A stretch of 36,378 nt of DNA, taken from the NCBI GenBank assembly GCA_964398955.1, contig CAYNOZ010000006.1, positions 1-36,378 on the forward strand. Reading direction: 5' to 3'. The stretch's first letter is position 1. Each line of letters starts with the position of its first letter. A program made the position numbers and the translations under genes. The stretch is from CAYNOZ01 sp964398955 (GTDB taxonomy: Archaea; Methanobacteriota_B; Thermococci; Thermococcales; CAYNOZ01). The notes below the pieces were generated by a model. That model had not been told where the DNA came from. It did not search any database and saw only the letters and a list, made by a program, of their open reading frames with translations. This document shows positions 16,503-23,870 of this stretch, piece after piece.

Positions 16503-17044
16503 GGTATCCACCTCTTTGCTTCTTTTTCTTGCCAATTGTCTTTGAATAATTGGTCTTGATTTTCTTTGTATTCTTCGTAGTTTTCTTTGTAGTCTTTCCA
16601 TCCTTGGTCTTCTTCAGATTCGATTTTCTCCATTATTCTATCTATTCCATCCATTACAGCTTCTGGTCTTGGCATGCACCCTGCTATGGCAACATCTACT
16701 GGTATGTAATTATCTAATTGTTTTATAACGTTGTATGAGTCCCAGTAAACTCCACCGTTTATAGGGCATGAACCGTGAGCGAGTACGTATTTTGGATCAT
16801 CAGCCATTTCATAGGTTATTATAATTCTCTTCAAGGTCTTTGGCGATACGTACCCTGTTATTAGGAATAAGTCGTATTGTCTTGGACTGGGGGTTTGAAG
16901 CATTCCAAATCTTTCTAAGTCAAATCTTGAGGTCATTAGAGGAGGCATTTCTATTCCACCGCAGCCGGTGCAGAATGAGACCACCCATAGACTTCTTTTT
17001 CTCGCATACTCAAATAAAGGATCGAATAATGACCAATCTACCAT
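16484..17044 (-). CDS. mbxJ: Mbx/Mbs complex subunit J, NuoB-like [4Fe-4S] protein
   Basis: 186 residues. The NuoB/small-hydrogenase signature is clear: CTGCGGIE (Cys25, Cys28), GSCPINGGVYWDSYNV (Cys93) and AGCMPRPEAV (Cys123) provide four Cys for the proximal [4Fe-4S] cluster, the N2 equivalent. In Mbs this cluster is the proposed site of sulfane reduction. The C-terminal 40 residues are a charged Glu/Lys helix. The ATG follows GGTGATAATAA. It lies 10 bases after mbxM. Confidence 0.93.
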   Translation of the reverse strand: MVDWSLFDPLFEYARKRSLWVVSFCTGCGGIEMPPLMTSRFDLERFGMLQTPSPRQYDLFLITGYVSPKTLKRIIITYEMADDPKYVLAHGSCPINGGVYWDSYNVIKQLDNYIPVDVAIAGCMPRPEAVMDGIDRIMEKIESEEDQGWKDYKENYEEYKENQDQLFKDNWQEKEAKRWIPWLKKK

Positions 17045-17054
17045 TTATTATCAC

Positions 17055-17942
17055 CTATAAGCTTGTTAATATCGCTCCTGTTAATGCTATTGCTGTTGGG
17101 GCTTTCCAATAAAATTTTGCTGCTTGATCTATCCTGAATCTTGGGAATATTGCACCAATGAATATGGCCATAAGCAATACTCCAATTTGTTTGACTAACA
17201 TTACAGGTATGCTTCCTCCACCTAGGAAAAGGTTAGCGAAGAATAATGTTTCAGCGAATAAGGCGATTGCGTGCTGTATCTGCAGAATTCCTAAGTGTTT
17301 ACCTCCGAACTCAACCATTGGTCCCATGGATATTTCGCTGGGTGCTGACATTATGTCGAATGGTTCTTTTCCGAATAGTGCCTGTAAGACTATATCGTAG
17401 GCCACTGCGGACAGTAGTAATGGGAAGTGGAATATGCTCCAATTCATTGATTGCTGTGCTAGAACTATTTCGTAGGTGCTGAAAGTTCCGTAGAATTGAG
17501 CTAATCCTATTATAACCAGTCCCAAAGGTATTTGAACAGCTAGTAATGTTAGTAATCCTCTTTGAGCTCCTAATCCAGCCCAAGGACTTCCTGAACTCAT
17601 TGCAGCAAACATTATTCCCAGCATCGGAATCTCTAATAAGAAAGTTATTAACACCAAATCTCCGTAAGCCCTGAGAACACTTATAGACCCTAGAGGAATG
17701 AACATCAACGCTAATATAGTAGCTCCTAAAGCATAAACAACTCCAAAATCATATATAAACCCATGAGTAATATTCTCCTTCTTACCAATCAACTTCACAG
17801 TATCTAAAATAGGTTGATAAATAGGAGGCCCCATCCTTCTATGAATCCTAGCAGTTACCTTCCTCATAATACCCATAAACATAAAACCAATAAAAGTACC
17901 GTACAAAATTATTGCAACAGCCTTCAAAGCAGTACCTAACAT
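17055..17942 (-). CDS. mbxM: Mbx/Mbs complex subunit M, NuoH-like membrane subunit
   Basis: 295 residues from ATG 17940-17942; a TTG at 17963 would overlap mbxH' by 20 bases and is less likely. The NuoH core is present: RKVTARIHRRMGPPIYQPILDTVKLIGKKE on the cytoplasmic loop, and FGKEPFDIMSAPSEISMGPMVEFGGKH, the conserved acidic loop near the quinone-site equivalent. I count about eight hydrophobic helices. This subunit links the peripheral arm to the ion-pumping membrane arm. The 5' half uses G/T silent sites and the 3' end A. Confidence 0.92.
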   Translation of the reverse strand: MLGTALKAVAIILYGTFIGFMFMGIMRKVTARIHRRMGPPIYQPILDTVKLIGKKENITHGFIYDFGVVYALGATILALMFIPLGSISVLRAYGDLVLITFLLEIPMLGIMFAAMSSGSPWAGLGAQRGLLTLLAVQIPLGLVIIGLAQFYGTFSTYEIVLAQQSMNWSIFHFPLLLSAVAYDIVLQALFGKEPFDIMSAPSEISMGPMVEFGGKHLGILQIQHAIALFAETLFFANLFLGGGSIPVMLVKQIGVLLMAIFIGAIFPRFRIDQAAKFYWKAPTAIALTGAILTSL

Positions 17943-17943
17943 C

Positions 17944-19770
17944 TTACAACCCCCACAAAGCAATTATAAACAACACAATAACCAAATACCAAGCATACCT
18001 CTGAACATCCCCATTATACAAATGACTCCTTAAAACCTCAGCAATCTCCTCAACCAACTCAGCCAAATACCTATAATTATCATCAAAACTCAGATCCAAT
18101 AAAGGCTCAATAACTTCCTCCAACGGCAAAAAGAAATTCCTACCAATATTCATATTATACTCCATAGTAATAGGATTACCAGACTGATAATTATCCGTAA
18201 TAGGAACTCTCTTCACCTTAGCACCTACAAAATAAATAAGCGCAGCAACACCAAGACCAACAACCAAATAAATCGTTAAAAGCAAAGCATTATACTGACC
18301 AAAACCAACATCCAACATAAATAAACTACCACCGATAACCTCCCTACCAAACATACTATTAAGCTCTCCAGCAACTAAACCAGGAGCAACCCCAAACACA
18401 ACATTCAACAAACCAAGAACCGTCATACCAGCCGCCAAAGGCACAGTAGTAAACTTCGTATAATCCAAATCCGTAGGACGTTGACCGAACCAAACAGCAT
18501 AAATATACCTAATCAAATACACAAAACCAATCGCACTACCGTAAAAAGCAAAAGCCCCAAGTATAGGCAAATCCTCACTAATAATAGATTCAAACAAAAC
18601 CCACTTACTAGCAAAACCAACCATAGGCGGAATACCCGCTAAACTAAGAATAGCAATAAAAGACATAGCAAAAGTATAAGGCATCTTCTCAGCCAAACCA
18701 CCCATATCCTTAAACTTAGTCTTACCCGTTCTATAAATAATAGCTGAAATAGTTAAGAAGAATAAACCTTTAAACAAAGCATGACTAATCGCATGAAAAA
18801 TTGAAGCCTGAACACTTAGAACAGTTCCAACACCTAAACCCATAACAATGTAACCCACCTGACTTACACTAGAATAAGCGAATAGTTTTCTAATATCCTG
18901 TTGAAGAGCAGCTAAAGTACCACCGACCACAATAGTTATCCCACCTAAAAACGCTATCACGTATCCTAAATCACCTACATTGGAGAATAAATTAAATTCA
19001 AATAATATTTTACCTCCTGCCAAGATCTGTAGAAGTGTGAATCCGTAAACACCTGTTTTGCTTAGCCCACCACTGAAGAACGCTGTATAACTTTGATCAG
19101 TACCACTGTAAGCATTAGGCGCCCATACATGCAATGGGAACATTCCAGCTTTCACTCCAAATGCAATAGCGAATAACCCGAATATTACTGGTAACTGATT
19201 ATTAGGTATGAATGGAAGACTTTGAACTACCGATGAGAATAATAGATTGCCTGTGTTAGCGTAAATCAATCCTATCCCCATTAACATGGAATAGGCTCCG
19301 ATTAAACTCATAAGAATGTACTTCATTGATGATTTTTTGTTATTTCTTAGGATCATCATGAAGGATCCGAAGGTCATTACTTCCCAGAAAATGAAGAAGC
19401 TGATTAAGTCGAATGAAAGGAATATTCCTAGTGCCCCGGTTAGGCTCATCAAGGAGAATAGCCATTCGTATCTGCTTTTTACTGTGCTTATCATTCCAAG
19501 TATTGAAGCGAATCCTATTAATGCTATTAGTGATGCGAATATCCAACTTATTTTGTAGAGTGAGAATCCAATATTTAGTTCTAGGATTTTACCTGTTAAA
19601 ATTATTTGTTCTTCATTGATTTTTGGGTATAGGTATGTTAGGTATATTAGAGGGATTGTTCCTCCGATTAGGGATATTGCTTTTCTGATCTTTTTTTGTT
19701 TTGTTAGCCAGGATAGAAGTCCTGCTATGATTGGGGTGAGTATGATTATGGGGATTGGGTTCGGGTTCAT
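17944..19770 (-). CDS. mbxH': Mbx/Mbs complex subunit H', second antiporter-like proton-pumping subunit
   Basis: 608 residues with about 14 hydrophobic helices and a hydrophilic C-terminal region ending in one more helix. The antiporter (Proton_antipo_M) landmarks are IFWEVMTFGSFMM with the key Glu, FGVKAGMFPLHVWAPNAY with the key Lys, and the discontinuous-helix segment GGLSKTGVYGF. Having H' besides H distinguishes Mbx/Mbs from Mbh, which has one such subunit. The C-terminal part (about 500-608), including LEEVIEPLLD and a final helix, resembles the lateral-helix region of NuoL-like subunits. The ATG overlaps the mbxH stop by four bases. Silent sites run from A/C at the 5' end to G/T at the 3' end. 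Confidence 0.9.
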   Translation of the reverse strand: MNPNPIPIIILTPIIAGLLSWLTKQKKIRKAISLIGGTIPLIYLTYLYPKINEEQIILTGKILELNIGFSLYKISWIFASLIALIGFASILGMISTVKSRYEWLFSLMSLTGALGIFLSFDLISFFIFWEVMTFGSFMMILRNNKKSSMKYILMSLIGAYSMLMGIGLIYANTGNLLFSSVVQSLPFIPNNQLPVIFGLFAIAFGVKAGMFPLHVWAPNAYSGTDQSYTAFFSGGLSKTGVYGFTLLQILAGGKILFEFNLFSNVGDLGYVIAFLGGITIVVGGTLAALQQDIRKLFAYSSVSQVGYIVMGLGVGTVLSVQASIFHAISHALFKGLFFLTISAIIYRTGKTKFKDMGGLAEKMPYTFAMSFIAILSLAGIPPMVGFASKWVLFESIISEDLPILGAFAFYGSAIGFVYLIRYIYAVWFGQRPTDLDYTKFTTVPLAAGMTVLGLLNVVFGVAPGLVAGELNSMFGREVIGGSLFMLDVGFGQYNALLLTIYLVVGLGVAALIYFVGAKVKRVPITDNYQSGNPITMEYNMNIGRNFFLPLEEVIEPLLDLSFDDNYRYLAELVEEIAEVLRSHLYNGDVQRYAWYLVIVLFIIALWGL

Positions 19771-21269
19771 TTTACCACCTCTGTTAGTGGCACGTTTTTG
19801 ATGTATGCGGCTTTATTTGCTATGTCGTTTCCTGCTCCTTGTATGAATTCCCATATGGGGTTAGGGAGGATTGGATGTATTCCTATTAAGATTATTATTA
19901 GGATTAGGATTATCATTGCTCCTTTTATTGTGTTGCTTTCTTTCTTTGTTTCGGTTGGTTTGTAGAACCATATTCTGTGTATTAGTCTGAAGTAGTAAAC
20001 GAATTCTATTAGGCTGGCTCCTAGGATTAGTGGTACTATTATTCCTTTATTAGCTGCGAATGTGGCTAATATTAGTTTGATTTTGCTCCAGAATACGTTG
20101 AACATTGGTATTCCTACTATGCTTATTGCTCCTATTGTAATAGCTAGTGATGTGTACGGCATTTTTCTTCCTAATCCTTTGAAGTTATTTATGTGAGGTC
20201 CTCCGATTTTTATTGCTACGTATCCTACTGATAGGAATAATAATGTTTTGACTATGGCATGGTTCAGCATATGGAATACGCTTGCTGTTACACCTGCTGT
20301 AGTTCCTAATCCGAATCCTACAGCAATTAATCCTACTTGAGCAATACTTGAATAAGCAATCATCCTTTTAACATTACTTTGCCTCAAAGCACTTAATTCA
20401 CCAATTACAACAGTTAAAACACCCATAACAACTATAAAAGATAAAATATTATTCCAAGAACCAATACCTCTCATTAAATAAACTATTCTTCCTAAAGCAT
20501 ATAGAGAACTTTTAACAACAAAACCAGAAAAGAGAATCGTAACAGCATGAGGAGCTCCCTGATAAGCATCTGGAGCCCAAGCATTCAATGGAAACAACTC
20601 AGATTCAACCGCCAAACCAAACACTATTAGACCCATACCAACCTTAGCAACCAACGGATCCATCAATGAAGCTTTCTGGCCAATATCAGCCAAATTAAGA
20701 GTTCCAAGACTACCGTAAATCAAACCAACACCAACGAGAAACAGACTAGAACCTACACCACCTAAAATAATATATTTTATACTACCTTCACTACCTGAAA
20801 TATCCTTATTATAACCTGTTAAACTATAAGCACTAATGACAGTGATCTCCATAAATACAAATAAGTTAAATAAATCACCAGTAGTTATCATACCAGTAGA
20901 ACCAAGCATTAACAATAAGAAAAGCATAACATATTTATCCTTAGGCTCTACCTCAACCGATTTCCAACTAAAAATTGAAGCAAAGAATGATACCAAAGCA
21001 ATAACAAGTACAAAAAGACCAGCAAATTTACCAATATACAAATTTATAGCTATAGGAGGATTAAAACCGCTAATAATAACAATGATAGGATCACCAGCAC
21101 CAGAACCAATCCCAAAAACCTCAGCAAAAACCCAACCAGCAATAACAGATTGAATAATAGTAATAGAAGTTAAATACTTCATCACAGAAACATTTAACCT
21201 CTTAAAGATCGGAACAAAAAACGCACTAATCAAAGGCAAAGCCAATAAAACCGAAGCATACTGGCTCAT
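19767..21269 (-). CDS. mbxH: Mbx/Mbs complex subunit H, MrpD-like antiporter subunit
   Basis: 500 residues, about 14 transmembrane helices. Key residues for proton translocation are in place: LFVFMEITVISAYSLTGYN (Glu in helix 5) and SELFPLNAWAPDAYQGAPHAV followed by SGFVVKSSLYALGR (Lys in the broken helix). The family is MrpD/NuoN/MbhH. The start codon overlaps the mbxG stop, showing translational coupling. The sequence differs clearly from H', so the two are distinct subunits and not a recent duplicate. Confidence 0.92.
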   Translation of the reverse strand: MSQYASVLLALPLISAFFVPIFKRLNVSVMKYLTSITIIQSVIAGWVFAEVFGIGSGAGDPIIVIISGFNPPIAINLYIGKFAGLFVLVIALVSFFASIFSWKSVEVEPKDKYVMLFLLLMLGSTGMITTGDLFNLFVFMEITVISAYSLTGYNKDISGSEGSIKYIILGGVGSSLFLVGVGLIYGSLGTLNLADIGQKASLMDPLVAKVGMGLIVFGLAVESELFPLNAWAPDAYQGAPHAVTILFSGFVVKSSLYALGRIVYLMRGIGSWNNILSFIVVMGVLTVVIGELSALRQSNVKRMIAYSSIAQVGLIAVGFGLGTTAGVTASVFHMLNHAIVKTLLFLSVGYVAIKIGGPHINNFKGLGRKMPYTSLAITIGAISIVGIPMFNVFWSKIKLILATFAANKGIIVPLILGASLIEFVYYFRLIHRIWFYKPTETKKESNTIKGAMIILILIIILIGIHPILPNPIWEFIQGAGNDIANKAAYIKNVPLTEVVK

Positions 21270-21616
21270 CCTTTCAACCTCCTAATCTCATCAAGATCAA
21301 GAGTACCATGATTCTCATAAATATTAATAGCAACACTCAAAGCTAAAGCAATAGTAGCAACACCTATCACAATAGCCGTCAATACAAGAGCCTGAGGAAT
21401 CGGATCAACAGTATTATCAGGATTAGCAAAGCTAGATAAAATCGGAGCAGTATAACCTCTAACATAACCAATAGAGATTAACAAAAGATTCACACCAACC
21501 TCCATAATATTCAAACCAATCAATATCTTAATCAAATTCCTTTTAACCAAAATAGCGTAAAGACCAATAAGTATCAACGAAATAGCACCGAAATAATATA
21601 CATTCACGCTGAACAT
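21266..21616 (-). CDS. mbxG: Mbx/Mbs complex subunit G, MrpC/NuoK-like
   Basis: 116 residues with three hydrophobic helices. The NuoK/MrpC signature is LIGLNIMEVGVNLLLISIGY, with the intramembrane Glu, and PIPQALVLTAIVIGVATIALALS. It joins the antiporter-like subunits to the rest of the membrane arm. The ATG lies at the stop of mbxF with single-base contact, and its own stop overlaps mbxH. Confidence 0.93.
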   Translation of the reverse strand: MFSVNVYYFGAISLILIGLYAILVKRNLIKILIGLNIMEVGVNLLLISIGYVRGYTAPILSSFANPDNTVDPIPQALVLTAIVIGVATIALALSVAINIYENHGTLDLDEIRRLKG

Positions 21617-22326
21617 TATAGATCCTCCTTAGGCTCCTTAATCATTCTATCCAGAATCCCAATTAACTCAGTACCAACCTTAACAGCTATAATAATGTAA
21701 ATAATAGGAATATATCCAGCACTAACTAAATTACCTACGGAACCGATCTCCCATACTCTCCAAATCCAGTCAAATAAGAAAAATCCACCTAATAATAACC
21801 CTGTCAACCCTACGGCAACATATAGTATACCGGCAGTTCCTTCAGACATTTCAAGTAATTTATGGCTTAAATCAAATTCTTCATGGGATAAGTAAAGCAT
21901 TAATAGAGCTGTTGCAATAACAGCACCTCCAGGAAACCCACCACCAGGAGTTAAATGACCATGAACGAATATGTAAACCCCGAAAAGAAGAATAAGAGGA
22001 TACAATATTTTTGATCCTGTTTTAAGAATTAAACTACCCTCTGTCTCTGCAACCCTTCCAGTATCCTCTCTCCATAATAAAGCAGCAACCCCTGTAGATG
22101 CAATAAATAATACAGTTACCTCACCAAGAGTATCTAAACCTCTATAATTAACTATTACCGAAGTAACAGTGTTAATAGCACCAGTTTGAGCTCCTACATT
22201 CTCAAGATAATAATGACCAACAATCATCTTATTATGGCCAAACGGAATTTCAGAAAGCCCATTAGCCAACCAAAAACCAATACCCACCAATATAACTATG
22301 GCAAAAACTCTCTTCATCTTCACCAT
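21616..22326 (-). CDS. mbxF: Mbx/Mbs complex subunit F, fused MrpA C-terminal and MrpB domains
   Basis: 236 residues from ATG 22324-22326 (GGTGG five bases upstream); ATG 22317 is an alternative. The first about 90 residues hold the MbhE-like segment (YRGLDTLGEVTVLFIASTGVAAL), matching the C-terminal part of MrpA. The second half is MrpB/MbhF-like (HGHLTPGGGFPGGAVIATALLM). In Mbh these are two genes, E and F. The single fused gene is what gives the Mbx/Mbs order its missing E. Start and stop overlap both neighbours. Confidence 0.85.
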   Translation of the reverse strand: MVKMKRVFAIVILVGIGFWLANGLSEIPFGHNKMIVGHYYLENVGAQTGAINTVTSVIVNYRGLDTLGEVTVLFIASTGVAALLWREDTGRVAETEGSLILKTGSKILYPLILLFGVYIFVHGHLTPGGGFPGGAVIATALLMLYLSHEEFDLSHKLLEMSEGTAGILYVAVGLTGLLLGGFFLFDWIWRVWEIGSVGNLVSAGYIPIIYIIIAVKVGTELIGILDRMIKEPKEDL

Positions 22327-22595
22327 CTCAACCACCAACCTGATTCCTCTTTCTCGCTTTCATACCTCTTAGTTCTTTTAATTGCGAATATGAAAATAGC
22401 AGCACTCAACGCAGATCCAATAGATGCCTCAGTCATCGCAACATCAGGAGCCTGCAAGAAGAAAAACGATATTGAAACAAAAAGACTAACAGCTGTCATA
22501 CCAACAACAGATGCTAAAAGATCCTTTTTCTCAACCGCAAAAATTGCTGAAACAATCATTAAACCAACAATGAAGTATCCAACAACATCAATCAT
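22320..22595 (-). CDS. mbxD: Mbx/Mbs complex subunit D (DUF4040, MrpA-internal type)
   Basis: 91 residues from ATG 22593-22595, preceded by GGTGGGGAAG; the longer frame to 22634 lies within mbxC. It has three hydrophobic segments with DLLASVVGMTAVSLFVSISFFFLQAPDVAMTEASIG, the conserved DUF4040/MbhD signature. It corresponds to a segment of bacterial MrpA. It overlaps mbxC by 8 bases and mbxF by 7. Confidence 0.88.
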   Translation of the reverse strand: MIDVVGYFIVGLMIVSAIFAVEKKDLLASVVGMTAVSLFVSISFFFLQAPDVAMTEASIGSALSAAIFIFAIKRTKRYESEKEESGWWLRW

Positions 22596-22941
22596 CTTCC
22601 CCACCACCCTCAGCCTCTTCCACATCTGAATCATACTTATCCACTACATGTTCATCTGCCAACGGAATATTGCTCTTATGAGCAGCTCTCATCAATGCAT
22701 GCGCACTAATCGGATTAGTGAAAAACAAGAACCCAGTTATGGTAATAGTCTTAAGCAAATACTGCTGATCAAACAACCCCACACCAATCATAACCCCCAA
22801 TGAAGCCAAAGTAGCTGTTTTAGTAGCAGCCTGCATCCGATTGTAAATATCAGGCATTCTAATCAAACCTAAAGAAGATATAACATAAAATATAGAACCA
22901 ATAAAAATGAAAACCATACCAACATACTCCAAAATGATCAT
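22588..22941 (-). CDS. mbxC: Mbx/Mbs complex subunit C, MrpG-like
   Basis: 117 residues with three hydrophobic helices. The MrpG/MnhG signature is LGLIRMPDIYNRMQAATKTATLASLGVM, followed by FFTNPISAHALMRAAH. The C-terminal tail of about 25 residues is strongly acidic (EEAEGGGEDD). The start overlaps the mbxB stop (ATGA type). Confidence 0.93.
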   Translation of the reverse strand: MIILEYVGMVFIFIGSIFYVISSLGLIRMPDIYNRMQAATKTATLASLGVMIGVGLFDQQYLLKTITITGFLFFTNPISAHALMRAAHKSNIPLADEHVVDKYDSDVEEAEGGGEDD

Positions 22942-23198
22942 AAACCCCCCTCCAAGTATCTAGCAAAAACAATAACCCCTAGAAAAGCTAAAACAGCGTA
23001 AACCAATGCCACATCCAGAAAAATAGATCTATCATAGTAAAGCGAAAAAAGCACCATAAGACCAGCTGTAATCGTTGTCATAATATCTACTGCAACAACC
23101 CTATCCGCCGCACTAGGGCCTTTAAAAATTCTGTACATACTAAATACCGCAGCTATTCCAATCAACATTAATGAAATCGAAATTATAATCATTTTCAT
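22938..23198 (-). CDS. mbxB: Mbx/Mbs complex subunit B, MrpF-like
   Basis: 86 residues with three helices. The MrpF signature FKGPSAADRVVAVDIMTTI and DVALVYAVLAFLGVIVFARYLEGG is complete. It overlaps mbxA and mbxC by four bases each, so the operon start is translationally coupled. Confidence 0.93.
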   Translation of the reverse strand: MKMIIISISLMLIGIAAVFSMYRIFKGPSAADRVVAVDIMTTITAGLMVLFSLYYDRSIFLDVALVYAVLAFLGVIVFARYLEGGL

Positions 23199-23701
23199 GG
23201 AAATACCTTCTTCAAATATTTTTCAAAAGGTTTAGAAATTTCTTCAGAAGCTTTCTCAACAGAACTATCCTCCACATCTATCCAATGAATGTAAAGATAA
23301 TCCCCCTCCGCATCAACACTCATAGTACCCGGAGTAAGAGTAATAGAATTAGCCAAAGCCAACTTACCAATACTAGATTTTAAATCAGTCTTAATCTTAA
23401 CAATTCCAGGGTTAATAGGTCTCTTAGGATGAAGAACCCTGTAAGCAACATCTATATTAGCCTTAATCACTTGAGAAAGAAAATACGGAATATAAATAAG
23501 AAAGTACAGAATCTTCTTAGGTCTAATATTCTTAAGCCCGTTCTTTGAAATATATTTATATGAAATCAATGAGATCGCAAGAGATGCAATAACTCCAATC
23601 ATAAGTTCTTGAACCTGGAAACTACCTGTTAAGAATATCCAAACAATAAACAAAACCAATGTGGAATAAACAAACCGGCTTATTTGATTATTATTCGCCA
23701 T
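23195..23701 (-). CDS. mbxA: Mbx/Mbs complex subunit A, MrpE-like
   Basis: 168 residues, first gene of the complex operon. It has two or three N-terminal hydrophobic helices and a cytoplasmic domain with the MrpE landmarks LIYIPYFLSQVIKANIDVAYRVLHPKRPINPGIV and LANSITLTPGTMSVDAEGDYLYIHWID. The ATG is at 23699-23701 with GGGGTGG upstream. The complete order from here is A, B, C, D, F, G, H, H', M, J, K, L, N, the order of the Pyrococcus mbx operon as I know it. Confidence 0.92.
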   Translation of the reverse strand: MANNNQISRFVYSTLVLFIVWIFLTGSFQVQELMIGVIASLAISLISYKYISKNGLKNIRPKKILYFLIYIPYFLSQVIKANIDVAYRVLHPKRPINPGIVKIKTDLKSSIGKLALANSITLTPGTMSVDAEGDYLYIHWIDVEDSSVEKASEEISKPFEKYLKKVFP

Positions 23702-23727
23702 TAGTCCACCCCATTAAAGGTAATACC

Positions 23728-23740
23728 GAAAATTTATCTG
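23728..23740 (-). promoter_or_regulatory. Possible TATA element of the mbx operon
   Basis: Read on the minus strand this is CAGATAAATTTTC, about 33 bases before the mbxA ATG, which would give a very short leader. A better TATA match on the same strand, CTTATAAA at 23792-23799, would give a leader of about 65 bases. The sequence does not decide between them. Confidence 0.3.
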
Positions 23741-23758
23741 CACCAATCCAGGGAAATT

Positions 23759-23770
23759 AAACATATGTTT
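23759..23770. promoter_or_regulatory. 12-bp perfect palindrome AAACATATGTTT
   Basis: A perfect inverted repeat in the pdo/mbx divergent intergenic region, 58-69 bases upstream of the mbxA start. If mbx uses the TATA box at 23792-23799, it would overlap the transcription start. The half-sites resemble those of SurR (AAC, GTT) but with different spacing and order, so it may bind another regulator or be chance in AT-rich DNA. Confidence 0.35.
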
Positions 23771-23789
23771 TTCAGAGTTCACTCCATAA

Positions 23790-23800
23790 GGTTTATAAGT
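23790..23800 (+). promoter_or_regulatory. TATA element between mbx and pdo, readable on both strands
   Basis: GGTTTATAAGT contains TTTATAAG on the plus strand and CTTATAAA on the minus strand. On the plus side it predicts a start near 23820, just before the SurR-like site and 50 bases before the pdo ATG. On the minus side it predicts a start near 23765 for mbx. Confidence 0.45.
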
Positions 23801-23822
23801 TCATTCATCACAATGATGATGA

Positions 23823-23839
23823 AACCAAAAGTTTAAAAC
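23823..23839 (-). promoter_or_regulatory. Predicted SurR operator, extended consensus
   Basis: AACCAAAAGTTTAAAAC reads AAC-n5-GTT-n3-AAC, the exact reverse complement of the extended SurR site GTTn3AACn5GTT described for Pyrococcus. It lies between the central TATA element and the pdo start codon, a position that would repress pdo when SurR is bound. For mbx, on the other strand, it lies upstream of the core promoter. Caution: CCAAAAG followed by TTTAAAAC also resembles a BRE plus TATA of pdo itself, so part of the match could be core promoter. Confidence 0.6.
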
Positions 23840-23870
23840 TTTTTTGAAAATTGAAGAGGTTGTTGATAAG

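Noticed and set aside
14806..23701. F420H2 dehydrogenase (Fpo) or Nuo complex
   Set aside because: No FpoF or NuoEFG, no NuoA or NuoJ equivalents, but a full set of MrpB, C, E, F and G-like subunits in mbx order.
17944..23701. Stand-alone Mrp Na+/H+ antiporter
   Set aside because: The antiporter genes continue with overlapping or nearly touching starts into NuoH, B, C, D and I-like genes, so they form the membrane arm of one complex.
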